A stretch of 64,000 bases of DNA from Oopsacas minuta (lineage: Eukaryota; Porifera; Hexactinellida; Lyssacinosida; Leucopsacidae), in NCBI GenBank assembly GCA_024704765.1, contig JAKMXF010000309.1:186001-250000 (forward strand), written 5' to 3'. Of this stretch, positions 1 to 10,513 are shown one piece after another. How positions within the stretch are numbered: position 1 is the first letter of the stretch; each line of letters opens with the position of its first letter. The notes beneath the pieces are model-generated. The model ran no database searches and was not told the origin of the DNA. It saw only the letters and a program-made list of their open reading frames with translations. Both the position numbers and the translations under genes were made by a program.

Positions 1-1429
1 AGAATAATATGCATAACATGACCGAACCACTGGTCAGGAAGGTAATGAAATAATGATGGTTCTGTACACCAATACAGTTGTCAACCCACGGACAATGATG
101 GTCAAATTTGGCTACACAATGGTTACAAACAGGGCAGTGCTTTGATCGTAATGGTTTTCGTATTAGACAGGTTGTACAGAAATTTGAATACTTGAATTCG
201 TTCGCTTCACACATCTGGATCACCTCAGCATATGGATCACTTTTTGATGCATGAATTATCCCAGGCGAACTCGTAGTTGATTTATAAAAGGACCACAACA
301 TTATCACAGAAGTTGTCCATATCGTGAGTTGCCATGGCAACGTGATTGCTATGCCATTAGCAAATCCGTAAAAGAATGTTGTGAAATATGCGTAGAATAT
401 GTAACTAGCAACGAATGAAACAAAGTATGGGAAATGTGGATAAACTGTGGGTAAAAGTAGGCTTGCAGTGAAGCATGTAAAACCGGAAATTAAGAAGAAA
501 AACGCGAAGAATAACAGTAATTGTGTTGACATACTTGCTACGTATCCGACACTACCAATAAATAGAAACGGCAATAAACACATAAAATTTCGTGCGAAAG
601 TTGGATTTTTTGTGATACGCTTGAAGAGGGTTGATTTGTCTTGAAATTTTATTCGCTTTTGAATTCCATCTATAACTGCCAAATGTTTGAACTCAAAAGC
701 ATAGTCCAATGCATTTTGATTCTCTTCATTATACACGTGTAATGAAGCTTTTCCCGTTTCAATAAGAACTTCTATTGCAAGATGGTTTGCTAGCCGAATT
801 GCATGGTGTAATGCAGTGTTACCATGGATGTCTTTCTCATTTACAGGTGAACCGAGTTTAACTAATAACCGTGTGGGATCGTAGCCGAACGAACGCGACA
901 CGCCTAATATCAAAGGGGTCTGACCACTCACATCCTTTGAATCGAGTAATTCCGGCACTTTGGCGCCTAAATACGCGATTATATCAATGAAAGAGAACTG
1001 AGAAGCAACATGCAAGCTATTCTTCCCTTCTATATCAGCTGATCCAGCATTTGCACCATATTTTAACAGTAAAACTACCATTTTTAGATGTCCCTCCCTC
1101 GTAGCCCAATGTAACGGCGATGCGTGTAATTGTCCACCTACTGCGTTGACGTCAGCACCTTTGTGTATGAAATATTCCGCGATTTCAATGCGGTTATTAA
1201 TAGCAGCCCAATGGAGTAATGTTATACCCTCAGCATCACCAATAGTTACATCAACTCGTTGTTTTTCTATTATATCAGCACACCTTATTAGATATCCGTA
1301 TTGAGTTGCTTGGATTATATCCATAGTTGCTGGATCAGGTTTTTGAGGAGGAGGTGGGGGCTTTGAGGTTGTTGGCTTTGGAAGGGAATCGTCATCAGAT
1401 TGGTGTGTGTCTGTTTGATCATCAGACAT
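1..1429 (-). CDS. ZDHHC17: Ankyrin-repeat DHHC palmitoyltransferase (HIP14-like), C-terminus beyond window
   Basis: An open frame of 476 codons runs from the ATG at 1429 leftward off the window edge with no stop and no intron. A proline-rich head (about residues 1-35) is followed by ankyrin repeats over about residues 55-250, then hydrophobic segments at about 290-340 and 355-400, then a cysteine-rich DHHC domain. The catalytic motif D443-H444-H445-C446 is intact and is followed by PW. Ankyrin repeats followed by four membrane segments around a cytosolic DHHC-CRD is the ZDHHC17/ZDHHC13 layout, a Golgi and vesicle S-acyltransferase that uses the ankyrin domain to bind substrates. ZDHHC13 typically has a divergent DHHC motif, and the intact one here favours ZDHHC17. 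The last membrane segments and tail lie outside the window. Confidence 0.93.
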   Translation of the reverse strand, partial: MSDDQTDTHQSDDDSLPKPTTSKPPPPPQKPDPATMDIIQATQYGYLIRCADIIEKQRVDVTIGDAEGITLLHWAAINNRIEIAEYFIHKGADVNAVGGQLHASPLHWATREGHLKMVVLLLKYGANAGSADIEGKNSLHVASQFSFIDIIAYLGAKVPELLDSKDVSGQTPLILGVSRSFGYDPTRLLVKLGSPVNEKDIHGNTALHHAIRLANHLAIEVLIETGKASLHVYNEENQNALDYAFEFKHLAVIDGIQKRIKFQDKSTLFKRITKNPTFARNFMCLLPFLFIGSVGYVASMSTQLLLFFAFFFLISGFTCFTASLLLPTVYPHFPYFVSFVASYIFYAYFTTFFYGFANGIAITLPWQLTIWTTSVIMLWSFYKSTTSSPGIIHASKSDPYAEVIQMCEANEFKYSNFCTTCLIRKPLRSKHCPVCNHCVAKFDHHCPWVDNCIGVQNHHYFITFLTSGSVMLCILF

Positions 1430-1549
1430 TTGGAAATTTTGTCAATATAGCTCTAATTAGTTTGATAAATACAGTAGAATGGTTAGTACTTACTATTCTC
1501 CAAAACGAAGTATCAATCCTACACTAATTTGTATGGGAAGAAAATTGGA

Positions 1550-1645
1550 TAAGACGTAATTTTCGTTTCCCGTGCGGGTACGTCTTTTCCGAGTGGACGT
1601 CGTACATCGTCCATGCCATCAAGGCATCTCCCTATCCCCCTTGGA
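1550..1645. repeat. Copy of an approximately 200-bp dispersed repeat (short, partial)
   Basis: The stretch around ACATCGTCCATGCCAT and GGCATCTCCCTAT (about 1600-1640) matches copies at 14395-14560, 15440-15650, 40618-40790 and 59575-59785. Here it lies between ZDHHC17 and SPT4. I see no coding capacity and no clear terminal repeats, so the class is unknown. The rest of 1430-1725 shows nothing else. Confidence 0.6.
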
Positions 1646-1725
1646 TACGCCCTGATATTGAACGTTTTGGTAAATCAGATAAGAAATGTACCATTAACAA
1701 ACATGTAAAATTGAAGACAAACAAA

Positions 1726-2094
1726 TCAATTCTTCACACTAGAATCTCTACTCCGATACCTTATTCCAGCATCCCTTAATTCTTCAACTTTTGTACTCGG
1801 TAATTCACCTGTCACAGATATCGCATAACAACCTGGTACGAATCCCTCCAAACGTTTCCACTTACCAACCCAACTGTCCTTCGGTGACATTAATGAGATA
1901 ATCCCATCATATGTATTACTAGTGAAATCATCAACCAATGCTTTGTTTTTACGCATTTTGAGTAAATGTTCACAATTATCACATCCATAGTATAGGAAAT
2001 GATCAATAGGCTTCACGAGGGAGCAGAGTTTGCAGGCTCGGAGGTTACGGAGTTCACGGGGTATTATCTCAGAATTTAGTTCTCCAGTTTCCAT
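1726..2094 (-). CDS. SUPT4H1: Transcription elongation factor SPT4
   Basis: An intronless 122-residue protein, close to the usual 117 residues of animal SPT4. The zinc finger is C21-x2-C24 and C38-x2-C41, with the family signature LRACxLCSLVK just before and GCDNC at the second pair. The downstream segment contains the conserved DGIIxxMSPxDSWVxKW block and the AVSVTG-like strand, and the tail ends in the usual YxSRD. SPT4 pairs with the NGN domain of SPT5 to form DSIF, which controls RNA polymerase II pausing and processivity in the nucleus. The start at 2094 gives the expected N-terminal length. The gene is divergent from nothing obvious and its 3' end faces ZDHHC17. Confidence 0.96.
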   Translation of the reverse strand: METGELNSEIIPRELRNLRACKLCSLVKPIDHFLYYGCDNCEHLLKMRKNKALVDDFTSNTYDGIISLMSPKDSWVGKWKRLEGFVPGCYAISVTGELPSTKVEELRDAGIRYRSRDSSVKN

Positions 2095-2819
2095 AGCTAG
2101 CTACGTCGTAATTTAATCATAACATACAGTTAGCTCCCGTTATATGAAAGCTCAAAGGACAACGGTTATAACTTCGAGATAAGCGATGAATATTATGGTA
2201 ATTTGAGGATTTGGAACCATCTTTGCATAATTTTAGACTTCGATCTAACGAGATGAAATTTGACCTATTGCATGAATACGGCATGAACCATGAACTTTTG
2301 TCAAAAGGCACGAACCATGAACTTTGGCAATAAAACTTTTGGCTTGTGAGAAGAACTCAACATAACATTTAATAGTGTATAGTATGGATGGCATGAAGAT
2401 TTTGGCAACTAATATGATAACTCTGTTTTCTGGTCAGGTGAACCGATTAAGCAGAGGCTAATACATATACTTAGTAATAGTACTTTATAACACAAAATAA
2501 GGTACGTAAAAACACATAAATGCATTCATGAAATTTTCGAAGGATGTACAGTATACTCTGGTTATAAAGAAGTGCTTGGGACCTCGGTTCCTTCCATTGT
2601 AAGTGGGTAAATCAATTACTTTTAAGTGATATGGAGTGAAGTATCACTTCCTTATAACAGGAGTTGACTGTAGTCTCAATAAACAACTCGAGTCATTTTT
2701 ATGCTAGTACTGCTTCGAGCCCCAAATATATAAACTTAACAAATAAAGACAATATTAAGTGTGAAACTTCGAATTCTTGAAAATTTGTAAGTAATTGATG
2801 AATGAATGAATTGCTAGAA
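2095..2819. other. Intergenic stretch with a degenerate MITE at about 2127-2265
   Basis: The stretch has no convincing gene. At about 2127 the sequence CAGTTAGCTCCCGTTATAT and at about 2245 CTTCGATCTAACGAGATG resemble the two ends of the CAGTCAACTCCCGTTATA repeat family seen across the window. The remainder is AT-rich and unremarkable. Confidence 0.5.
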
Positions 2820-3302
2820 TTATTCAAAACTAAGAACCTCAGTAATCTTATGAGATATCATAGTCTTTTCATCACTAAATTTGATATCAGCTGTAAATAA
2901 TTTCCCAGCAAACATAACAGGATACCATATGGCGTCATCAGGCCACATCTCCTTATATGGAATATCAGATATATTGTACCATTTGGGGAGCATCTCTTCA
3001 CTCTCTATTATTTCCCCTTCAAAAGTTGAGGTTTTGAAAACATGAATTTCTAAATCAGTATATTTACCCATATCCTTTTCAAACTGGAAATTTAAAATAG
3101 CAACTTTTTCTAAGTTATTCCCAATCAGTCCACTCTCTTCTTGCAATTCTCTAACTGCTCCCTGTATGATGGTCTCTCCATCTGCGAGGTTAACTTTACC
3201 GCCAAATCCATTCCACAAGCCTTGTCCGAATCCTCTCTTCTTCAGGCCAAGCAATACTTGTCCCTCTCTTAATACAAAAACAAGAGTTAGTATTAGAGGC
3301 AT
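2820..3302 (-). CDS. NUDT1: Oxidised purine nucleotide triphosphatase, MTH1/NUDT1-like
   Basis: An intronless 160-residue Nudix hydrolase. The family signature WNGFGGKV leads into the Nudix box, with the catalytic helix REL-QEES-GL at about residues 51-59 and downstream blocks HVFKT, SEEMLPKWY and MWPDDAIWYP that match the 2-hydroxy-dATP/8-oxo-dGTP pocket of MTH1, including the DD pair that reads the base. Compared with the canonical GX5EX7REUXEEXGU, the loop between the first Gly and the Glu is two residues longer (GKVNLADGE). The enzyme sanitises the nucleotide pool by hydrolysing oxidised purine triphosphates to monophosphates. Length and motif order fit NUDT1 well; the inserted residues lie in the loop, not the catalytic helix. 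Confidence 0.93.
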   Translation of the reverse strand: MPLILTLVFVLREGQVLLGLKKRGFGQGLWNGFGGKVNLADGETIIQGAVRELQEESGLIGNNLEKVAILNFQFEKDMGKYTDLEIHVFKTSTFEGEIIESEEMLPKWYNISDIPYKEMWPDDAIWYPVMFAGKLFTADIKFSDEKTMISHKITEVLSFE

Positions 3303-4248
3303 ATTTAATACTTTACTAACTTGAGAGCTAAAATATAGAAAGGCGAATTAATAAACAAAATTTTCGGATTGTTGTAAAAATCAGTTTTCAACATTATCAG
3401 TATTGCCAGACGATGTGCCCAAAAATTTCATAACACAACTAGAAAAGTTGATAGTTCATGCCATGCAATCTCGCCATAGGTAAAAAGTGCATGCCTAACT
3501 TCTTTGTTCATGCCAGCCTAAAAGTCGTCCTAAACCAAAAATGAATTTTGTTCATACTCTACCAACACTGAGTCAAAATATAATGGGTGAGTGATTGTAA
3601 ATATAAAACTGACGAGCTGCTTCGCTTGCTCGCGCTACGCGGCACGAGACTCGGTATCTCGAAATTAGCAAAGTATAAAATTGCAAAATTGAATTAATAA
3701 ATAAATATTCACAATATGTTGTTCACAATATCATATTCGGAATCAGCATACTCAATTACTACGTTGGGCTGTTGTTGTTGTTGTTATGTTGTTGTTATGT
3801 TGTGTAATATTTGGTTCTGGACTTTATGAACAGAACCTATATGTTTACGATATGGGAGCGTGACAGACACACTGACACACATACACAAATTGAGATTTAA
3901 TAATATAGATATTATCAGTTTTCTAATTACTATCACTCTACCCATCATATTTTGTAACAGTAAAAGAAAGTAGCAGAAAGAGATTTCTTAGCACAAAACG
4001 TTGTCAAATTGATGATTTGAGGCTTTATCCATTCATTGCTATGCCATATTTGAAAACATAATTTTGTAAACGTATCCTTTAGCGAGCAAATGCCTAAGAT
4101 AACGCATCCATATATATATGTGCGCAACAATTGTAAACTTCCAATGATTTTGTAATTGGATATTATTACCAACCCATAATATTTATGTCGAGAAAGGTGT
4201 GTAACTCCAAATCACAGAATTAAGTCCCTATTCCCAACTCAATAACAA
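3303..4248. other. Intergenic, AT-rich, with GTT-rich microsatellite
   Basis: No convincing gene. A short tract of TTG and TTGTTATG units lies at about 3769-3805. A GC-richer patch at about 3613-3650 interrupts otherwise AT-rich sequence. The last 200 bases presumably hold the promoter of the kelch/b561 gene, but I see no clear core element. Confidence 0.5.
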
Positions 4249-5997
4249 ATGGCTGCCTTATTCGCATTGTTATTCGCATTTCAAATTGTATTTTCGCATT
4301 GCGTGCCTCTTACCTGGCGAGAAATACCAGCTACAAGTGCTTCTTCACCTCCACCCTTAGAATTACCTGGGATAGGTTATTACGCTGCTCTTAATCAGAT
4401 TATCGTATTTGGAGGCCGTGGGGAAAACGGGAACACAAACACTTTATGGATATGCACTCTACAAAACACCGGAAATAACACTGAGGAATGTAATTGGCTG
4501 CGTGTGCCAACGTCGAATCCCCCTGCTAGAAGGTTTTCAATGGTAGCGGGGGTTTATGAAAAAGGAGGACTATTTATAATATCAACTGGAGAAGGTTCTG
4601 GGAGAACACATTTTAATGATATTTGGTATTTTGATTTGAATGGTGGAAATCGTTGGGAAGAGGTTGAAGTTCAGGGTGTACGGCCTTCTGTGCGTTACGG
4701 GGCTGTCGGTGGAATTCACCATGAAGGAGATATTTTCGCAGTTTCGCATGGTTTCGCTAGCTCAGTGCGTACGTCAGACACATTCTTTATGAATGTAAGT
4801 GAGTTAACCAATAGTAATGGTGTTATGAATTGGCGACTTGCGGCAGGGCCATTTAGTTCGTATGAGTTGACTGGGCCGCATCCAAGGTGTCTCGCTGCGG
4901 GTACTATGATTACCCCTACTGTGTTGGTTATGTACGGAGGGTGTCTTAATACACCATTGTTGGGGGCAGGTGGACCATGTCCTAGTTTCGATTCTTGGAA
5001 ATTAGATTTCACCACAGGCCAATGGATCCGTTTACCGAATTGTGTCAGTCCTCGGCTTTTCGTTGCGATGTCGTATTTACCGAATGAAACGGCGGTACTT
5101 TTCGCAGGAAATACTCTCGGGTTAAGAGTGCCGACTGTGGGGAGCGGACCGATTATCCCAGAAGAAGTTGATGTACTTGATTTGAATAGTGATTTCGTTT
5201 GGACACGGAGAAGAGCTGAACAAATTTCTGGGAATATCCCAGTTTGGAGAGAAAGACACTCAATGACCAGTGGCAATGGTAAAGTTTACATGTTTGGCGG
5301 CGAAGACTTTTCGACTGAAGAGTTATTAAATGATCTTTGGAGCATCGAGGGGAAATTTAGCGAAAATGTTGATATAGGTTGTCCAAATCATTTCTTCTCG
5401 ATTTCAATGATGCATGGTTTACTCATGTTTTTAGGCTGGGGTGTTTTTCTACAGCTGGGTGCCTTTATTGCTCGCTATCTCCGATTCAGAGCGCCACTAT
5501 GGTTTCATTTACATAGAATTTTTCAAGTGACTGGACTTGGAATCGCGATTATTGGGTTCATTCTTGCGTTTTTCCAAACTAGCTTTCCATTATTTTGGCA
5601 TGCTGCTATCGGTATTATCATTATGATAATTGGTATTCAGCAGCCAATTAATGGAATATTTCGTCCACATATTGAACCAGGCAAAAAGCCAACAATCAAA
5701 AGGCTAATTTGGTCGTATTTCCACATATACGCTGGAAGATTTGCACTACTCCTTGCTATTATTAATATTACACTTGGTCTGTTTTTAATACTAGCTCCTG
5801 ATTACATTTGGGGCATTTGGTTCGCAATGTTAATCTCATATGCAATTCTTTACATCGTATTTGAAATTATAAAACAGTATTACGACTATCAAAAGCGAAA
5901 GCAAGCCAAAGGCGAGAAAGTTGATAGTATTATTGAAGTTGTAACTATGGAACCTCAAGATCAATCAGCAGGGGAGGATGTGAAAGTAGAAATTTAG
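4249..5997 (+). CDS. Kelch-repeat / cytochrome b561 fusion membrane protein
   Basis: An intronless 582-residue protein. Residues 1-17 form a signal peptide. About residues 35-365 contain kelch blades with recurring IVFGGRG, LFIISTGEG, VLVMYGGC and VYMFGGEDF strands, each preceded by W or DLW-type segments, predicting an extracellular or lumenal beta-propeller. From about residue 380 there are five hydrophobic segments of the b561 type, with His at 389 (MMHG), 422 (HLHR), 451 (WHAA) and 492 (FHIY), which are the expected ligands for two b hemes. A charged cytosolic tail follows. DOMON-b561 proteins move electrons across membranes from ascorbate; here a kelch propeller replaces the DOMON domain. 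The substrate is unknown. The domain calls are firm; the redox role is inferred from the heme ligands. Confidence 0.88.
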   Translation: MAALFALLFAFQIVFSHCVPLTWREIPATSASSPPPLELPGIGYYAALNQIIVFGGRGENGNTNTLWICTLQNTGNNTEECNWLRVPTSNPPARRFSMVAGVYEKGGLFIISTGEGSGRTHFNDIWYFDLNGGNRWEEVEVQGVRPSVRYGAVGGIHHEGDIFAVSHGFASSVRTSDTFFMNVSELTNSNGVMNWRLAAGPFSSYELTGPHPRCLAAGTMITPTVLVMYGGCLNTPLLGAGGPCPSFDSWKLDFTTGQWIRLPNCVSPRLFVAMSYLPNETAVLFAGNTLGLRVPTVGSGPIIPEEVDVLDLNSDFVWTRRRAEQISGNIPVWRERHSMTSGNGKVYMFGGEDFSTEELLNDLWSIEGKFSENVDIGCPNHFFSISMMHGLLMFLGWGVFLQLGAFIARYLRFRAPLWFHLHRIFQVTGLGIAIIGFILAFFQTSFPLFWHAAIGIIIMIIGIQQPINGIFRPHIEPGKKPTIKRLIWSYFHIYAGRFALLLAIINITLGLFLILAPDYIWGIWFAMLISYAILYIVFEIIKQYYDYQKRKQAKGEKVDSIIEVVTMEPQDQSAGEDVKVEI

Positions 5998-6471
5998 ATT
6001 AGATTTATCATAAGTTATCATACGTCAATATATGTATATTTAGGAAGTATTAACACTTAAAATTCATATTTACACGAGTAGAATTTGTTTTAGATGGTTG
6101 TTATTTCACAGTAATTGTCCATACTTCAATCTGTACTTATTGTAAATTCGGAGGTTGCCTTGATTACTCAACTGCCTGTTTCCTCTAATATAAAGCCAAT
6201 TTATACAAGAGTGGGGTTAAAGTCACAAATTTAATTATTGACTAGCAAAACCTCGTCAATAAATCGTAGGGCCAGGATTTTGTACAAATATTTGGTCGTC
6301 TTATCTGTAATTCATTCCGCTTGTATATCAATAATAATAAGCTTGTATGTACTTGTAATAGACTTCACATACGCTTGGTTAAACTTAAGATGCATTTGGG
6401 TGGGTATAAATTACACTAGTTTATATGTATTGACCAGTTACAACAATTTACATGTGTATTCACACACAATA
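5998..6471. other. Intergenic between two plus-strand genes
   Basis: AT-rich sequence without a convincing gene. An open frame continues in from 6238 upstream of the adhesion GPCR start, but its hydrophobic N-terminal reading lacks the cysteine pattern of the receptor and precedes a good signal peptide, so I treat it as untranslated. Confidence 0.5.
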
Positions 6472-9012
6472 ATGAGATTATTAATATGCATTTTTGCTTT
6501 ATATATTGCGATTCAAACTACCAAATGTAATTGCCCAAATTCATGCGGAACTAACCGGACGAAAATATGTCCAATAGATGCCAGTTATCGTTGTGTTGAT
6601 GGTTGTGAATATTGTTTTTGTGAGCCAGGTTCAAAGTATTCGTCAAAGTTGAATAAGTGTGTTGATATCAATGAATGCAGTGTTGAAGAACTAGTTGACC
6701 TTTGTACCTTTGACAGACCGTCTGACCCAGGTCTTTGCGGTGAAAATTACACTTGTACTCTGTCCTTTATTAACTGTTCAACTGCTTCAAATCCAGTCTG
6801 TGGTAATAGTAATTGTAAAAACTTGGATGGTGGCTATGTGTGTTATTGTCCGGACAACTTGATTCTTATAGAAGGAGAGAATGGGTATACTTGCCAGCAG
6901 GTAGTATGTGAAAATGGTGAATTGGTTGGATCTGATAATAAATGCCATCCAAATCCTTGTCATGATAACAAATGCATGGGTAATGGAAAATGCGAATTTA
7001 TAGATCCACCGAAATTCTATTGCAGATGTGATACAGGATATTCTGGGGAGAATTGTGGAAATAAAAAGTGTCCAGATGAGATAGAAATGTTCTTTGAGGA
7101 TGAAGTAGAGGAGAGAAGAGAAGATTGGGGAAGTAGCACAAATTAATTGTGGACACTTTAATTCGATGTTTATCGGCCTAGCAACCAGAAGATGCACTTG
7201 GAATTCAACCTGGGGTGCATCTGACTACTCGCAATGCATACGAGATAGGTTTAATACATTATATGGAAATATTATTGAATTGCAAGACAATATAAATGAC
7301 GTCATAAAAGAACCGCTGAAAAATTCGCTCTTATTCCCAGGAGAAATTATCGTCATGAATAATGCACTTCAATTGTTAATATACATATACGCTGACATAC
7401 AAAAAGTTGGGAAAAATATTCAGAAGCAGAAAATATAGCAAGCAAAGATACGCCGAAAATTGTAGTAGATGTAGGTTCGTATTTATTGAGTAGAGCTAAT
7501 CGACAAAGCTGGGAAATGGCAGGGAATAGAACTACATTGACAAGCTTGGTGAGTAATTTCGAGCTATTCTCAATCGTCATTAATCAATCAGTTCGAATGG
7601 ATAACACAATTTCAATGGAAAATCTAGCACTCTCATACAAACACATTGTTAAGCCATCTTCTAATGATCTTCTATTCCAAATTGATAATTCAAATTATAC
7701 AATAATGAACGTTAAAATCAGTGAGGATTTAATACGTAAGGCAAACGAATCATGTAACGAAATAGTTTTCACTTCAATCATATTCAAAACCATCAAAGAT
7801 TTGATGCCATACGTTAACCTCAATAAATCTGAAGAAATTGGAAACGTCCCTCTAATTAGCGATGTATTGTCTATCAACACGAAAAATTGCATAAATATAA
7901 TCCCACCAAACTCAATACAAATAGAATATACTTTAAAATCAAATGATACAAAGTTTGTTTGCGCTTTTTGGAACTTGACGACAAATACTTGGTCAATACA
8001 AGGGGTTAGAACAAGGATAGAATATCTTAGTTATGGAAACGTAAAGATAATATGCACTCCAACACACCTGACAACTTTCGCGATTCTATTAACATCGAAC
8101 ATACCCACCAAACCGGATATTATACTGCAAACAGCATTATCGTCAGTAGCATGTAGCTTCTCAATAGTAAGTTTACTAGCAAGCTTAATCTGCTTTATAA
8201 CACTATACATACGTACACGGGATTCATCGGAAAATCCATTCAAACAAGATAACATATTCACAATACACATTAATCAGTGTATAGCATTGCTATTCGCTAT
8301 TCTAATTTTCCTGTTTTCATCTTTGGCCATAGGATATAGAGTACCTTGTAGTATAATAGCTGGTATACAGCAATATCTATGGATAAGTGTGTTTGGTTGG
8401 TTCTTATGTGAAAGTATTGCAATCGCATGGAAAATACGCTTTTGGGATCGTGGGCAGAGATTATGGCCATTTTTGGTACCATTGGGATGGGGCCTACCAT
8501 TTCCAGTTGTCATAATAACTGTACCGATTACACACGATTTCTATGTTGATCCTGACTTAGGCTGTTGGGTAACGAATACCTCTCAATTACAATTAATCTC
8601 ATTCATCCTTCCAATTCTTTTGATAATTTCTGTCAACATATTTTTATATATTTACTCATTGGTGATAATACACAGAATTAAAGAGAGGCTCGAATCAGGA
8701 CGGAGAGCACGTAAAATAATTATAGGCTCTTTGATACTGCTGCCACTATCAGCTGTTCCATGGATAATTGGGGTGTTTTATGTCAACAAAGACACAGCTG
8801 TATTCGGCTACATGTTTGTCATCCTAGTCGGTATTCAAGGAGTGTTTTTCTTCATTATACAAGTAGCTAGAAGTACAGTGATACAGGATTATGTGTTTAA
8901 ATGGAAAGATCCAGATGAAGTACATTCTAAATTTGAGAAACTACAGACATTTCAGTCTTCTACTCAGGAATTAGCTATGGAACAGGATGATGAAACTACA
9001 AGCAAACTGTAG
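6472..9012 (+). CDS. Adhesion GPCR with EGF modules, hormone-receptor motif, GPS and 7TM (two frame breaks)
   Basis: The ATG at 6472 begins a signal peptide (MRLLICIFALYI). Cysteine-rich EGF-like modules follow, including a calcium-type DINEC module and a final C-x-C...GYSGENC module. A hormone-receptor-like motif (LATRRCTW, then W-G-x-S-x-Y-x-x-C) is next, then a GAIN-like region. The GPS is complete: CAFWN, a second Cys pair, and the HLT autoproteolysis tripeptide at 8065-8073. Seven hydrophobic segments span about 8110-8910, followed by a short tail. The reading frame shifts twice. Near 7106 a GGGG run seems to carry one extra base, and near 7405-7436 a base seems missing, restoring the frame. 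Neither gap fits an intron. This is either a sequencing error or a damaged gene. Family-B2 identity is secure; ligand unknown. Confidence 0.87.
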
Positions 9013-9545
9013 ATATTGAATAAATACTTTCTGTAATGTTACCTACAAGTATGTCAATAGATAATTCTATATGATGTTTTCAATGTGTGACGATGCAGCC
9101 AAAACTATCTAGATTAAGGCTTGAAAGTTGAAACTTTCATGGTATACGGACAATTACCTTCAGGTGTCCACCAGGGTTGTTTTGGGAATTAAATTTTGAT
9201 TCCTGTCCGATTCTCACAGGTTCCTCTGTGAGAAATCCTATGGGCCTCTTGTGAGAAACTAGGAATTCCGCGAGATTCCCATCGCAAGGAATAATTTCCC
9301 ATGGGACGCACTAATGGTCACAGTTTGAAGACACATTGTATTACTTTTACCACATTTTGACCACTAACAAATACTTTTCATAAATTGGACAAACTTGCAT
9401 GCGAACTTTTAGCTAGATAACTTTTTGATATTTTTTGGTCATAAAGTTTCAATAAAAGAATTCTTACTCGGCCTGAAACAGATAGACACATACCGTAGTT
9501 TAATAACGATTTAACGCATACGAATAATAACAATTAGAATCATAA
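9013..9545. other. Intergenic between convergent genes, no gene seen
   Basis: The stretch separates the GPCR 3' end from the 3' end of the MIC26/27-like gene. Around 9200-9290 the TGTGAGAAA/TCTCACAGG phrases recur several times, as in a degenerate internal repeat. Nothing coding is supported. Confidence 0.45.
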
Positions 9546-10040
9546 TCAACTATTCTCTGAATTAGAATTCTCATCTTTAGTAATAGAAATATTATTAACT
9601 TCTTCAGGTGTGCGTCTTTGCAAAGCTATAATATTGCTATACATGTCAAATTTGTCCCATTCCTTACGTATGTAAGCGTAACCAGTCAAAGTCACTCCAA
9701 CCAAAATAGGCATTGAATATCTCCAAATTGGTTTTCGTTTACGCACAAGCAAGAAAGTCCCCAGACTTGAAGAAACTCCGATAGCTGATAAGTGGAAGTT
9801 TTCGCTATGCAAAAATGCATTTACTTTCATCCAATGTGTGTTAAATTTCACGAAATTTTGTCTAGCATATTGCGCCAGGTTGAGTGAAGTTCTTTGTACA
9901 GCTTGACGTATATCAGATACATACGGTTGTATAAAGGGAGTTGATTCAGGTTTCATATTATTAGGCTTTGGTAAATCTATGACGTCGTCTGGGTATATAC
10001 TTAGATTTGGTATCGTCTTAACTGGCTTGTTATTTGTCAT
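9546..10040 (-). CDS. MICOS subunit MIC26/MIC27-like (apolipoprotein O family)
   Basis: A 164-residue intronless protein. An N-terminal LSIYPDD segment resembles the L-x-I-Y-x-x-P entry of APOO/APOOL proteins. An amphipathic stretch then leads to a glycine-rich hydrophobic pair: SAIGVSSSLGTFLL, then basic RKRKP, then YSMPILVGVTLTGYAY. That hydrophobic-basic-hydrophobic layout with small residues is typical of MIC26/MIC27, which bind cardiolipin and help form cristae junctions in the inner mitochondrial membrane. Sequence identity is low and the assignment rests on layout and short motifs. Another small inner-membrane protein is possible. Confidence 0.58.
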   Translation of the reverse strand: MTNNKPVKTIPNLSIYPDDVIDLPKPNNMKPESTPFIQPYVSDIRQAVQRTSLNLAQYARQNFVKFNTHWMKVNAFLHSENFHLSAIGVSSSLGTFLLVRKRKPIWRYSMPILVGVTLTGYAYIRKEWDKFDMYSNIIALQRRTPEEVNNISITKDENSNSENS

Positions 10041-10513
10041 CTAGTTACCGAAAATCCTAGAAAATACATTAATGAATAGGAAAGCATCCAATTATGTATT
10101 GAGGAATTGAACAAGGTCAAGACCATAAGTCATAACTAGCTTCATATTCTATACTCAAATATTTAATTGTAATAGCATTAAAATTAGCACCCTTAAGGCG
10201 GTCACATGACCCCAATTGGCTCTGGGGAAGGGAGTTGCACACTGCTGCGACAAAAAGAATTATGGAATGTTCTGATACAAGTACATTTAACGATAATAAA
10301 TAATTGATTCACAAAAGAGTAGAACAAGAAAGTATAAATTACACAAAAAGAACAGTAAAATATAAAGATTAGTACTACGAATATATTATATGATATCAGA
10401 AGAGACAAGAGTAGAAGAATGCAGAATGAATAAATGGGAAAGTCAAGAAGATTATAAGTAAACACACAAATTCACACATAGATACTATCATCTGCATTGA
10501 CAGAGATTAAATA
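10041..10513. other. Intergenic, no gene seen
   Basis: AT-rich sequence between two minus-strand genes; it would contain the 3' untranslated region of the NHL gene and the 5' region of the MIC26/27-like gene. Confidence 0.4.

Noticed and set aside
4716-5276. 186-codon minus-strand frame
   Set aside because: It lies antisense within the kelch/b561 gene and has no recognisable motif.
6238-6471. N-terminal extension of the adhesion GPCR
   Set aside because: It places a non-secretory hydrophobic stretch before a good signal peptide starting at ATG 6472.
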